This document shows positions 1 through 7,702 of a DNA stretch of 64,000 bases, one piece after another. Made by a program: the position numbers and the translations under genes. Positions within the stretch are counted from its first letter, which is position 1. Each line of letters begins with the position of its first letter. The stretch is from positions 1 to 64,000 of the forward strand of contig JAGIBK010000001.1 in assembly GCA_017744355.1 (NCBI GenBank). Reading direction: 5' to 3'. The DNA is from a bacterium (lineage in GTDB: Bacteria > Cyanobacteriota > Sericytochromatia > S15B-MN24 > UBA4093). The notes beneath the pieces were generated by a model. That model saw only the letters and a list, made by a program, of their open reading frames with translations. It ran no database searches and was not told the DNA's origin.

Positions 1-937
1 GCTTAATTCCGAAAATTAATTTCATCCATTGGGTGCTAATATGATTACTATTATTTATATTCGCACAGCTTAACCACTCTTCGGCGGAAACGAGGATATT
101 TTTATTTGCTTTGTTCTTGTCGTGAAGGTGGAAACCAAGAGATTCAAGTTTGGATTTTATTATATTTATTGAGTGGTCAATTTGTTGTTGAGTTCCTATA
201 AGCGAGATATCGTCTACATAGCGAATATAATGAGCAGGAAGTTTCGTTGAGCAGTACTCATCAAACTCTCGCAGAACAAGATTTGCGATGAGATGGCTAA
301 ACATTGGGCCAGTTAGTATTCCATTGTCTCCAGAATGTGAGGAGTTTCGGTAGTCTGTGATGATTTTATTTCCCAGATCGCGAAATACATCAAATCCAGC
401 AAGTCTGGCGTGGTGATCCCAGGCAGAGACTGCCAATTCATGGCTGATACTCGGATAAAATCGCTTTATATCGACAGTATGTACTCGGAATTCTGTATTA
501 TTGGAACAAATTGACGAAATAGTACTATGTCTTTTTATTACGCCTGACATGAATGGCAAATAAATACCAGATAAATCTGTTGATTTTGTTAACTCGTAAC
601 TAAATACTGATGGGTGGTTAGAAAATATACCTGGATGTTTTGAGCATTCATCTAATAGACTTGCTTCAGCTAATGCTTCATTTGCTCCAGGAAGGTATAT
701 GTCTCGGTAGACAATTTCGCTAGAAGTATCAAGTTCCTTGTAGTGCTTTGAGCGAAAATATGGAGTACTACTACGACTTATTACCATTTTTACGGCAGCA
801 TCTTGTGCCCATCGAGAACTTCGGGTAGCACTATTGTAAAGATAATACCGTAGCGAGATATATGGAAATATGTCTCGACCTCTATACTGGTTTATGGCTT
901 TTACTGAGATATGGCTTGCTTCGTAGGTGTTGTTCAT
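1..937 (-). CDS. Reverse transcriptase (RNA-directed DNA polymerase), 3' end cut off by window edge
   Basis: The frame reads without a stop for 312 codons from an ATG at 937-935 to the left edge, so the C-terminus is missing. Visible reverse-transcriptase landmarks are VDIKRFYPSI (residues 155-164, first catalytic Asp), GILTGPMFSHLIANL (206-220, template-grip motif), YVDD (240-243, catalytic pair) and LGFHLHDKNK (267-276, thumb side). The first 150 residues form an N-terminal extension. I see neither the retron VTG/NAxxH signatures nor, in the part present, a maturase or Cas1 domain, so an Abi/unknown-group, defence-type enzyme is more likely than a retron or group II intron protein; the missing C-terminus could change that. 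The start overlaps the upstream stop by 4 nt (ATGA), implying translational coupling. Base composition is AT-rich, unlike the rest of the window, suggesting transfer. Confidence 0.9.
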   Translation of the reverse strand, partial: MNNTYEASHISVKAINQYRGRDIFPYISLRYYLYNSATRSSRWAQDAAVKMVISRSSTPYFRSKHYKELDTSSEIVYRDIYLPGANEALAEASLLDECSKHPGIFSNHPSVFSYELTKSTDLSGIYLPFMSGVIKRHSTISSICSNNTEFRVHTVDIKRFYPSISHELAVSAWDHHARLAGFDVFRDLGNKIITDYRNSSHSGDNGILTGPMFSHLIANLVLREFDEYCSTKLPAHYIRYVDDISLIGTQQQIDHSINIIKSKLESLGFHLHDKNKANKNILVSAEEWLSCANINNSNHISTQWMKLIFGIK

Positions 938-1890
938 CGTTCAAGACTCAATGGGAGAACTGCTAGTGTAAGTCTGTGGGTTTTTTCTTCGAAAATTGGG
1001 TCAATAAATCGAGCTATTGTTGTAGGAGCTTCACCTTTGTAGCCCGGGAAGAATTTTGCGAATTTTTTCCAGGTGTTGTTTATATTTTCAGCAATATTGG
1101 GTAATATGCCGCCCTTCTTTATAGCGGTATTTTTTGCGGGCTCAATCCATAATGCAGAGCTGTTTGGTCCAGAAGAAAATAGAAATAAATTATCGAGCTG
1201 TGGCTTTGCGTGTTTATATTTTCTTTGTTCGATCAAGAAGCCATTGAAGTTTGCTACTATTAAAAGATTTCTGTCTGATCTGTGGTGAGTTGTCTCTTTT
1301 ATTAAGTCTGCTGTGCTAATTTGATCAGTCGCATCCCATTCCAAAAAAAACTCTTGAACGGTGATTGCTTGATCCAGGAGCTCATCTCTAATAAGCTCGA
1401 GCATTTCACTCGCATAAGTTCTTGCGTAGGAGGAGAGCTCCCCACCGATTAACTTTACATCTAGTGGCTCCCTAGGTAAAATGGATGCTTTCCGAAGTTG
1501 TGCAATGGTAGTAAGAAGCGCGTATGCTGCGGCACCAGCCCCACAGGGTACGTCTGTTAGTGTTAACGAGTTTCCTGTTAGGCTTAGCAAGAAAACTTCA
1601 GAAGTCGGTGTTACTTCGCGTTTTGGATCTAGCAACGCAAGTTGCGCTCGCGCAGCCGATCCATCGAAAGCTTGAGCAAAATGTCGATCGGTTTCTGATT
1701 TACTAAGGCCGCCGACAGGAGCTTCAGAGCCTCTTTGTCTGCTGGATAAGTCAATAAGTCCATGTTGATTGATTAACGATTTATATGCGGCTGACAATAC
1801 GTCAGGCAGTCGTATTGCATTCTGAGTAGCATCCCAGAGATCGGCAGGGATCTGAGATATTTCCAGGAGTCGGCCTTCTTCGGTTGTCAC
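934..1890 (-). CDS. Methyltransferase-like (Rossmann-fold) protein coupled to the reverse transcriptase
   Basis: 318 residues from a GTG start at 1890, with AAGGA 8 nt upstream. I do not recognise the family with certainty. Residues 110-124 (TLTDVPCGAGAAAYA) look like motif I of class I SAM-dependent methyltransferases. DVKLIGGELSSYA (144-156) fits the motif II acidic strand, FLEWDATD (182-189) the acidic loop, and LLIVANFNGFLIE (209-221) the motif IV strand. It lacks an obvious NPPY or DNA-recognition domain, so the substrate is unknown and it may be a catalytically dead fold. Its TGA overlaps the ATG of the reverse transcriptase, so the two proteins are very likely made together. Composition is AT-rich like its partner. 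Confidence 0.75.
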   Translation of the reverse strand: MTTEEGRLLEISQIPADLWDATQNAIRLPDVLSAAYKSLINQHGLIDLSSRQRGSEAPVGGLSKSETDRHFAQAFDGSAARAQLALLDPKREVTPTSEVFLLSLTGNSLTLTDVPCGAGAAAYALLTTIAQLRKASILPREPLDVKLIGGELSSYARTYASEMLELIRDELLDQAITVQEFFLEWDATDQISTADLIKETTHHRSDRNLLIVANFNGFLIEQRKYKHAKPQLDNLFLFSSGPNSSALWIEPAKNTAIKKGGILPNIAENINNTWKKFAKFFPGYKGEAPTTIARFIDPIFEEKTHRLTLAVLPLSLER

Positions 1891-2323
1891 TAGGTAGTCC
1901 TTGTTGAAGTATTTGTCTCTTGATATAGAATGCTGGGATTTGGTTTGTGACTTTGAGTGATGAAAATATTATTATAATCCCTGTCGGGATTGGCCGCTAG
2001 TCGTAGGGTTTCAGGAGATGGGTGATAGCAGCTTGACCCTAATGCAATAAATCGGTGCAAGCAAAAGTGGAAAATCCGAGCATATTTGACATCAAGTCAA
2101 CAAGGACGATTTTCCATTGCAGAAAAGCAAGCTCATTGAGCTTGTCCCATATTTTCTTAAAGATCTAAAAGAGGTTCCTTGTAGTGGCCGAAAAGTGCGA
2201 GGGGAGCCCTCCGCCTTTTCGTTATCTGGGCGAGCGTAGCCCGAGAGCATGGCGTCGATGCCCGATCTAGGAAGACGCCGTGCTGAAGCCCGTTCCCGAC
2301 AACCTCTAGCGACCGTATGTAAT

Positions 2324-2341
2324 GCACTAAAGTGCTTTTTT
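2324..2341 (+). terminator. Short hairpin with T6 tract
   Basis: GCACT-AA-AGTGC is followed at once by TTTTTT (2336-2341). The stem is short, but the U-tract is one of the few in this GC-rich window. It would end a plus-strand transcript coming from the non-coding stretch, for example from the TATAAT at 1973-1978, giving an RNA of roughly 350 nt. Confidence 0.35.
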
Positions 2342-2372
2342 ACAAGCGAGCATGCGTGATGTGGTCGCATGA

Positions 2373-2401
2373 AAGCGGCCCGCACATTGTGCAGGCCGCT
2401 T
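2373..2401 (-). terminator. Hairpin downstream of the first KGG gene
   Basis: AAGCGGCC (2373-2380) pairs with GGCCGCTT (2394-2401), and the loop holds an inner GCAC/GTGC pairing. It lies 33 nt after the stop at 2435 on the minus strand. No U-tract follows, so it may act as a 3' stabiliser as much as a terminator. Confidence 0.5.
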
Positions 2402-2434
2402 GGATAGTCAAGTCGATGCTTCAGGCAGCGATCG

Positions 2435-2704
2435 CTACTTGCCCTTCTCCTCTGCCTGTTCACCCTTCTCGATCAATTCCTTGACCTTCTGACCGCCCTT
2501 GTGGCCGATTTCCGAGTAGAACTCGGGGCCATACTTCTCCTTGACGGCCTCGCCGCCCTTCTGGCCACCTTTGTGCCCAATTTCGGAGTAGAAATCAGGA
2601 CCGTACTTCTCCTTGACGGTCTCACCACCCTTATGACCAGCCTCGCTGACCGTCATTTTGCCCTTTTCGGGCTCACGATGTTCACGATCACGCCGCTCTG
2701 CCAT
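2435..2704 (-). CDS. KGG-repeat stress-induced protein (89 aa)
   Basis: A small, highly charged, Gly/Lys/Glu-rich protein of the KGG (GsiB/Con-10-like) family, presumed intrinsically disordered and made under stress or desiccation. I see three GHKGG units, two of them preceded by the linker VKEKYGP-(D/E)-FYSEI, and a charged tail. The start is the ATG at 2704, preceded by GAAAGGAGGG; this gives the N-terminus MAERRDRE shared with its paralogues at 2898 and 3413. Longer upstream frames lack a ribosome-binding site. It is the distal member of a same-strand cluster of three paralogues, each with its own leader and hairpin, so they are probably separate transcription units. Confidence 0.88.
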   Translation of the reverse strand: MAERRDREHREPEKGKMTVSEAGHKGGETVKEKYGPDFYSEIGHKGGQKGGEAVKEKYGPEFYSEIGHKGGQKVKELIEKGEQAEEKGK

Positions 2705-2843
2705 GGTTTCCCTCCTTTCGCTTGGGTTTCGTTGGCAAGACCATCCTGCCTCCCGGGCTTCGGGAGGTAAAGCGTCGTTCAAGCCTTAATTGTCCGAAAT
2801 ACACGCTAATTTGCACACCTGTCATGCTTTTCTGCTCAAAAAG

Positions 2844-2875
2844 AGAGCATCCCTGATATCGAACAGGGATGCTCT
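2844..2875 (-). terminator. Rho-independent terminator of the 51-aa KGG gene
   Basis: Perfect 12-bp arms AGAGCATCCCTG/CAGGGATGCTCT with an 8-nt loop. On the minus strand the stem is followed by CTTTTT, a usable U-tract. It sits 22 nt beyond the stop of the KGG gene at 2898. Confidence 0.85.
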
Positions 2876-2897
2876 TTGCGAAACGGTCACGTTGCCA

Positions 2898-3053
2898 TCA
2901 CTGCTGGCGACCTTTGCCTTGCTCTTGCTCCTTGCCTTCTTCGACGAGCTCCTTGACCCGCTCACCGCCCTTTTGCCCAGCTTCCCTAACCGTCATCTCG
3001 CCCTTGAACTCTTGGTTTTCGCTCGAACGTTTCTCGGTGTCACGCTCAGCCAT
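2898..3053 (-). CDS. Short KGG-motif protein (51 aa)
   Basis: A frame of 51 codons starting MAERDTEKRSSE, with a single GQKGGERVKEL unit in the middle and a Glu/Gln/Lys-rich tail ending GRQQ. AAAGGAGCAGGAA precedes the ATG at 3053. The N-terminal MAER and the MTVREAGQKGG core match the two larger KGG proteins on either side, so this is a paralogue with one repeat rather than three. Role as for the family: probable stress protein without enzymatic activity. It has a strong terminator of its own at 2844-2875. Confidence 0.85.
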   Translation of the reverse strand: MAERDTEKRSSENQEFKGEMTVREAGQKGGERVKELVEEGKEQEQGKGRQQ

Positions 3054-3412
3054 TTCCTGCTCCTTTCCGGTAGCGCCAATGGCGCACGGTTATTCTAGTA
3101 GCGCCGCGCTTGAAGTAAAGGCAGAGGCGCTCTTTGGCATCCGGCTATCTCATTGCGCGCAGCGAGGCTCCGCCTGAATTTCAGGCGGAGCCTCGCTACG
3201 TTTTGAGGGAAGGTCAACACGGTCTCGCCAGGAACGGAGGGTTTGCCTGCTTCTGTGGGCGCCAGATGCGGTCGTTATGGTGGCCTCGGGTCCGCAGACG
3301 CACGCAAGCCGAAGGGTTTCCGATCGGCGGAGATTCAGAGGCCTTCTCTTGTCTGTTTTGGGCAGACCTTGCCCAACCAAGGGATAAGGGGCCCAAACAG
3401 CGAGGGAAGCGC
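3054..3412. other. Intergenic region between KGG genes, with a long perfect hairpin
   Basis: No gene is visible in these 359 nt. The main feature is a perfect inverted repeat, AGCGAGGCTCCGCCTGA (3161-3177) and its complement (3181-3197), with a 3-nt loop. It probably terminates the KGG transcript that ends at 3413, although it lies more than 200 nt beyond that stop. The remainder is presumably leader and promoter of the 51-aa KGG gene; I could not single out a promoter. Confidence 0.6.
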
Positions 3413-3667
3413 TTATTTCCCCCGTCCCTCTGCTTCTTCGCCCTTCTCGATCAGATCCTTGACCCTCTGGCCGCCCTTGTGGCCGATTTCCGAGTAGTGC
3501 TCGGGGCCATATTTCTCCTTGACGGCCTCGCCGCCCTTTTGTCCGATTTCCGAGTAGAACTCGGGACCGTATTTCTCCTTGACGGTCTCGCCGCCCTTCT
3601 GTCCGGCTTCTCGGACGGTCATTTCACCTTCGCCTTCGGGGTGTCCGTGTCCGCGACGTTCTGCCAT
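3413..3667 (-). CDS. KGG-repeat stress-induced protein (84 aa)
   Basis: 84 residues, MAERRGHGHPEGEGE followed by MTVREAGQKGG and two further KGG units separated by VKEKYGPE-(F/H)-YSEI linkers. The tail VKDLIEKGEEAEGRGK closely matches the 89-aa paralogue at 2435. GGAAGGAGGCATCCC precedes the ATG at 3667. A disordered, charged, presumably cytosolic stress protein. The near identity of the repeat blocks in this gene and in 2435-2704 points to a recent tandem duplication. Confidence 0.88.
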   Translation of the reverse strand: MAERRGHGHPEGEGEMTVREAGQKGGETVKEKYGPEFYSEIGQKGGEAVKEKYGPEHYSEIGHKGGQRVKDLIEKGEEAEGRGK

Positions 3668-3823
3668 GGGATGCCTCCTTCCGAACAGGTCTCGTTGGCG
3701 AGACGATTCTGCCTCCAGAAGGACACGACGTAAAGCGCTGGCCGTGCCTTTTAGCCCCTAAGACGTGTGCTGCACGAATGGCTCGCCGGCGTGGGGAGCA
3801 CGCGGATCCTTGCGCCGAACGAT

Positions 3824-6800
3824 CTAGAACGCGTTCCCGAACCCGAAGATGAACTGGGTCGAGGGGTTCACGAAGCCGCCTGCGGGCGTGCTGAGGCCCT
3901 GGGCCACGCCGAGGCGCATGTCGGTCTTGATGTACCGCCACAGGCTCAGCTGGCTGCGCAGTTCGAGCGAGGCGCCGTGCAGGGTGCGATCGAAGCGGAA
4001 GGCGCCGTCCGACATGAAGGGCGAGGCCCAGACGTTCGCGGCCTCGTAGCCCACCGCGCCGTAGACCCGGTCCAGGTAGAAGGGCAGGGTCCACAGCCCG
4101 CGGTTGACCTCGGCGATCGGGAAGCGGTACTCGGCGCTGAGCACGGCGATCTGGTTGCCGGTGTTGGCGAGCACCGCGTCGTAGCCCCTGAGCCCCACGC
4201 GGCTGGTGAAGACGTCGGTCGCTGCCGTCAGGTCCATCTGGTTGAGGATGCGGTTGCTCGCATCCCAGCCGCCGACCGTGAACTGGCCGCCGTTCTGCCC
4301 GAAGTTCAGGCCCGTCAGGCCACGCACGGCGAGCACGTGGTGGGTCCAGGGCAGCGAGACGTACTGGCGGTAGTCCCCCCACACCCGCTGGTAGTTGGTC
4401 GAGCCGCCGAGCACCGGGACGCCGACCTCGGCACCGAGTGTCGAGATGGAGCCGCCCTCGGGGCTCACGCCGTAGGTCCGGCGGAAGTTGTTCGCCTTCT
4501 GGTACATGGCGTAGACGCTGTTCGAGAGGCCACCGTTTTGCACGATGGGCGAGGCGGGAACGGCGGTGCCTGCCGGGATCTCGCTGAATTGTTTCAGGTT
4601 GGCGTCACTGAGCATGTAGTTCTGGTTGTGAACGGTGCGCAGCCCCATCACGACGCTGTCGCCCGTCACCCAGTTCGACCCGATGAGCGGCGTGGGGATG
4701 CCCGGCATGCGCGCCTGGAGGTTCAACGTTTGCTGGTCCTGCCAGAGGTAGACGGGGGCGTTGTTCAGGACCCCGTACAGGCTGGGCGAGGGACCCTTGC
4801 TGTACTCGATGGAGAGCGAGGGCATCCACTGGTCGTTCTGGTAGGTGAAGCCCAGGTACGGGTGACCGGCGAGCGCCGGGATCCCCGTGACGTAGCCGCC
4901 GCCGTACAGGTAGTAGAAGTGCTGGTAGAGCACGTCACGGCCGTGAGTGGCGAAGCCCGCCTGCGCGCCGAACTGGTTGATGGCGGCGAAGGGCAGGTAG
5001 TTGTTCGGGGCGAGCGTCGGCCACGGGCTGTAGGGCCGGGGGGTGGCCGAGAGGGCGAAGTCCATTTCGACCTGCGTGGGGGCCGGGGTCACGCGCGAGA
5101 CGAAGCGGCCCTTGAAGTCGCTGGTGTAGGCCTCGTTCATGGCCATCGGGATGCCCTTGTCGGGGGCGAAGGGCATGACCTTGAGGTCGTAGCCCGCAGC
5201 GTCGTAGTCGATGAAGGCGAGCTGCTTGCCGTCCGGCGAGACCCGGCCGTCGAAGGCGCCGCCGATGACGTTGGTGAGGCGCTTGAGCGTACCGTCCGAG
5301 AGGCGTAGGGCGTAGAGGTTGAAGACGCCGCTGCGGTCCGAGGTGAAGGTCACGTACTTGCCGTCGGGGGTGTAGGCCGGGTAGAAGTCGAGGGCATCCC
5401 CCGAGGTCAGTTCCTTCTGGGCGAGGGTCTCGGGGTTCAGCTCGACGAGGTTGTAGCGGCCGCCCTTCCAGCGAGAGACGACCAGGCGCTTGCCGTCGGG
5501 CGACCAGTTGGGGTTCGCGTAGGTGGCCTCGGCGGTCGGATTGGTGAGGCGCTTGAGTTCTTTGCCCTCGCCGTCGAAGAGCACCAGGTAGTTGCTGCCT
5601 TCGGCGGTCGTGACCGCGACGATCCGGCTGCCGTCCGGCGAGATGGCGGGCTCTGCGGCGCGACGGTTGGTGGTGAGCTGCTTGACCTGGCGGGTGGTGG
5701 TGTCGAAGCGGTAGAGGTCCGAGTAGCTCGCGAAGCGATCGTCCCCCTGGGCGGCGTAGTAGATGTAGCGCCCGTCCGTGGTCGGTACCGCGTCGCCGAT
5801 GGCGGCCTTGCCGAAGAGGCGGGTGATGGCGGGCTTCTCACCGGTGGCGACCTTGACCAGGGCCGAGCCCTTGCCCTTGTACGATTCGGTGATGGTGATC
5901 GAGCCATCCGGCAGCCAGCGGGGATGGTGGTGGTGGCGGCCCGAGGCGGTCAGGGCGCGGGCCTCGGTGAGCGGGTGCTCCTTGATCTGGGCGAGCTGGC
6001 GATCGCTCCGCTGCTTGAGCCAGGCCATGGTCTCGTTCCAGATGGTGCTGCCGTTCTTGCCGGGGATGACCTGGCCGACGGCGAAGTCGATGCCGAGCCA
6101 CGGGGCGCGGCCCAGCGCGCGCAGGATCGCGGCAGGCTTGTCGTCGCCGTAGGTCTCGACCAGGTACTGGAAGAAGGAGGTGCCGTAGTCGTACTCGTTG
6201 CCGCCTGCGGGCCACTCCAGCTCGTAGGAGCCGTTGACCTGGTCGATGCCGTACAGCTTGCCGGCAAGGGCCGCCATGCGCAGGCGCATGTCCAGGTCGC
6301 CCTCCTTGGCGCGGCCGCCGGGGGTGAATTTGGACTCGGTGGTGACGGCCCAGCCCTCGGTGATGAACCGGGGGCTCTCCATCATGAGCTGCGGGATGTA
6401 GGCGGTCAGCGAGCGGGGGATGCCCTGGAGCTGCACGTTGCTGAAGAAGAGCTGGCCGAGGATGGCGTTGAGTTGCGCCAGCTCCCAGGGCGTCGCGTTG
6501 ATGTGCAGGATGTGGGTGTACTCGTGGAGGATGACGTAGCGCATCCAGTCGTCGTACCGGCCCATGGCGAAGCCCGAGTCGGGCGAGGGCGGGTGCAGGT
6601 TGAGCATGATCCGGTTGTGGGGATAGTTGCTCGCGTTGGCGTTGGTGTCGTCGTAGGTGTCGAAGCAGACGATCTCGGTCTTTTCGTAGGGTTTGACGCC
6701 CATGTAGGGGGCGAGCTTCTTGTGGGCGTCCTCGGCGTAAGCCAGGGCGCGACGGCCGAGCTGCTCGAGGCCGGGCGGGTAGTTGACCCGGAAGTGATCG

Positions 6801-6913
6801 CTTTCGAGGGTCTTCCATTCGATGCCTGGCTCGAAGCTGGTGGCGGCGAAGGCCGGGGCAGTGAGGGCGCCAAGCCCAACGGTGAAGGCCAGGGCAGCGA
6901 GTAACTTCTTCAT
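3824..6913 (-). CDS. Secreted TolB-like beta-propeller protein with metallopeptidase-like N-terminus and C-terminal outer-membrane barrel
   Basis: About 1029 residues. The ATG at 6913 has GGAGAGG just upstream and gives a clean signal peptide (MKKLLAALAF...APAFA). Residues 25-330 contain HEYTHILH (130-137), a zincin-type HExxH in a peptidase-MA-like layout, with Gly/Asp-rich flanks. Residues about 340-620 carry repeated blades of the type SPDGKRL/TPDGKYVTFTSDRSG, the PD40/WD40-like TolB propeller. The last ~400 residues are rich in alternating aromatic/polar strands and end FGFGNAF, a typical C-terminal Phe for BAM-dependent outer-membrane barrels. I infer a surface-anchored protein; whether it is a peptidase is unproven. 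It stands alone, downstream of the gene at 7008. Confidence 0.8.
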   Translation of the reverse strand: MKKLLAALAFTVGLGALTAPAFAATSFEPGIEWKTLESDHFRVNYPPGLEQLGRRALAYAEDAHKKLAPYMGVKPYEKTEIVCFDTYDDTNANASNYPHNRIMLNLHPPSPDSGFAMGRYDDWMRYVILHEYTHILHINATPWELAQLNAILGQLFFSNVQLQGIPRSLTAYIPQLMMESPRFITEGWAVTTESKFTPGGRAKEGDLDMRLRMAALAGKLYGIDQVNGSYELEWPAGGNEYDYGTSFFQYLVETYGDDKPAAILRALGRAPWLGIDFAVGQVIPGKNGSTIWNETMAWLKQRSDRQLAQIKEHPLTEARALTASGRHHHHPRWLPDGSITITESYKGKGSALVKVATGEKPAITRLFGKAAIGDAVPTTDGRYIYYAAQGDDRFASYSDLYRFDTTTRQVKQLTTNRRAAEPAISPDGSRIVAVTTAEGSNYLVLFDGEGKELKRLTNPTAEATYANPNWSPDGKRLVVSRWKGGRYNLVELNPETLAQKELTSGDALDFYPAYTPDGKYVTFTSDRSGVFNLYALRLSDGTLKRLTNVIGGAFDGRVSPDGKQLAFIDYDAAGYDLKVMPFAPDKGIPMAMNEAYTSDFKGRFVSRVTPAPTQVEMDFALSATPRPYSPWPTLAPNNYLPFAAINQFGAQAGFATHGRDVLYQHFYYLYGGGYVTGIPALAGHPYLGFTYQNDQWMPSLSIEYSKGPSPSLYGVLNNAPVYLWQDQQTLNLQARMPGIPTPLIGSNWVTGDSVVMGLRTVHNQNYMLSDANLKQFSEIPAGTAVPASPIVQNGGLSNSVYAMYQKANNFRRTYGVSPEGGSISTLGAEVGVPVLGGSTNYQRVWGDYRQYVSLPWTHHVLAVRGLTGLNFGQNGGQFTVGGWDASNRILNQMDLTAATDVFTSRVGLRGYDAVLANTGNQIAVLSAEYRFPIAEVNRGLWTLPFYLDRVYGAVGYEAANVWASPFMSDGAFRFDRTLHGASLELRSQLSLWRYIKTDMRLGVAQGLSTPAGGFVNPSTQFIFGFGNAF

Positions 6914-6934
6914 CGACCTCTCCAAGCGAACGCG

Positions 6935-6967
6935 AAACCGGCCCACCCCGTCGGGATGAGCCGGTTT
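6935..6967 (-). terminator. Hairpin after the 7008 gene
   Basis: AAACCGGC (6935-6942) pairs with GCCGGTTT (6960-6967); the loop can fold further through CCCG/CGGG. It lies 40 nt past the stop at 7008 and just before the ribosome-binding site of the next gene, so it probably separates the two transcripts. Confidence 0.55.
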
Positions 6968-7007
6968 ATTATGCCCGGTGAACCGTGAACGAAACAGGCG
7001 CCGCCTG

Positions 7008-7520
7008 TCAGGCTTTCAGGTCGAGCTTGATGGTGTCGAGCTGGATGGAGAGCGCGCCGTTCGCGTGCTGGGTGATGGTGGCGTTCTTGCCGTCGGCGTC
7101 CTTGAGGATGGCTTTGCCGTCCTTCTGGGAGACGAGCTTGAAGGTGCCGTCGAAGAGGGGCTTGTCTTCGCCGGGCTGGGTTGCCGCCGCCTTGATGCTG
7201 CCGTCGGGGCGCGATTCGATCCGCAGGTCGATCTTCTTGCTGAAGAAGAGGACCTGGGCGTTGAGCGACATTTCGAGCAGGCTGTCGTTGCGCGTTTTGA
7301 CCGTGGCGGTGCCGCCGAACTCGGTGCCCTTGGCTTCGCCTTGCATCTTGAATTGCTGGCCGGCCGTCAGGGCGGGGAGCGCCAGGACGGGGGCCTTGCT
7401 CTTGAGCGAGAGGCTGTCCGAGGGCATGGTGGCGGTGGTGGTGCCTGCCTGGACGGGGGTCGGCTGAGGGGTCTTGCGGGGCGTGGGGGTAGGGGCGGTG
7501 CCGATGCTTCCGACGTCCAT
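7008..7520 (-). CDS. Protein of unknown function with Pro/Thr-rich N-terminus
   Basis: 170 residues from the ATG at 7520 (CGGAGAACC upstream). It starts MDVGSIGTAPTPTP, followed by a Pro/Thr-rich linker to about residue 30, then a beta-rich domain with short alternating strands (GTEFGGTATVKTRN, LFDGTFKLVSQKDGKAILKD). There is no signal peptide and no motif I recognise. The domain looks like a small beta-sandwich or barrel. It is followed by a hairpin at 6935-6967 and lies downstream of the haem operon on the same strand, with a hairpin between, so it is likely transcribed separately. Confidence 0.65.
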   Translation of the reverse strand: MDVGSIGTAPTPTPRKTPQPTPVQAGTTTATMPSDSLSLKSKAPVLALPALTAGQQFKMQGEAKGTEFGGTATVKTRNDSLLEMSLNAQVLFFSKKIDLRIESRPDGSIKAAATQPGEDKPLFDGTFKLVSQKDGKAILKDADGKNATITQHANGALSIQLDTIKLDLKA

Positions 7521-7560
7521 TGCGGTTCTCCGTGGCAACGAGAAAGGTGACCATGAAGTT

Positions 7561-7582
7561 GTCGCCCGCGCGAGCGGGCGAC
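7561..7582 (-). terminator. Hairpin after the haem operon
   Basis: GTCGCCCGC/GCGGGCGAC with a 4-nt GCGA loop. Together with the C-rich/G-rich tract at 7640-7695 it fills the 182-nt gap between hemJ and the next minus-strand gene, and probably ends the hemEFJ transcript. Confidence 0.5.
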
Positions 7583-7702
7583 ATTCTCATTCTCGGATTA
7601 AGTTTGGGTCAAGTCTTTGGGGGACTCGGAGCGAATTAGACCCCCCACCCCCGCCCCCGCCCCGCCAGGGGGCAGGGGGATTCAGGGGGCGGTTACATCA
7701 GC

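Larger units (their letters stand above)
1891..2434. other. Hairpin-rich non-coding stretch upstream of the RT operon; candidate ncRNA or element boundary
   Basis: There is no convincing gene in these 544 nt. The stretch contains a TATAAT at 1973-1978 that also reads TATAAT on the other strand (1976-1971), followed by AATCCC-TGTC-GGGATT (1976-1991). A stem TGGAAAATC (2068-2076)/GATTTTCCA (2108-2116) encloses a second hairpin TTGAC-ATCAA-GTCAA (2086-2100). CAAGCTCA-T-TGAGCTTG is at 2128-2144, and small GC hairpins such as GAGGG-GAG-CCCTC lie around 2200-2250. Composition changes from AT-rich to GC-rich at about 2150. Non-coding RNAs beside defence reverse transcriptases are often found in this position; strand and limits cannot be fixed by reading. 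Confidence 0.35.

Noticed and set aside
1-937. Retron or group II intron as identity of the reverse transcriptase
   Set aside because: No VTG or NAxxH retron signature, no maturase/X domain in the visible part and no intron-like RNA domains seen; the missing C-terminus leaves a small doubt.
2092-2463. 123-codon minus-strand frame next to the RT island
   Set aside because: Runs through several hairpins and the end of the KGG gene; composition is unlike a protein and no start signal is seen.
3767-5308. 513-codon open frame on the plus strand opposite the propeller/barrel gene
   Set aside because: Ala/Val/Arg/Gly-rich low-complexity product with no ribosome-binding site; an antisense by-product of GC-rich codon use in the real gene on the other strand.
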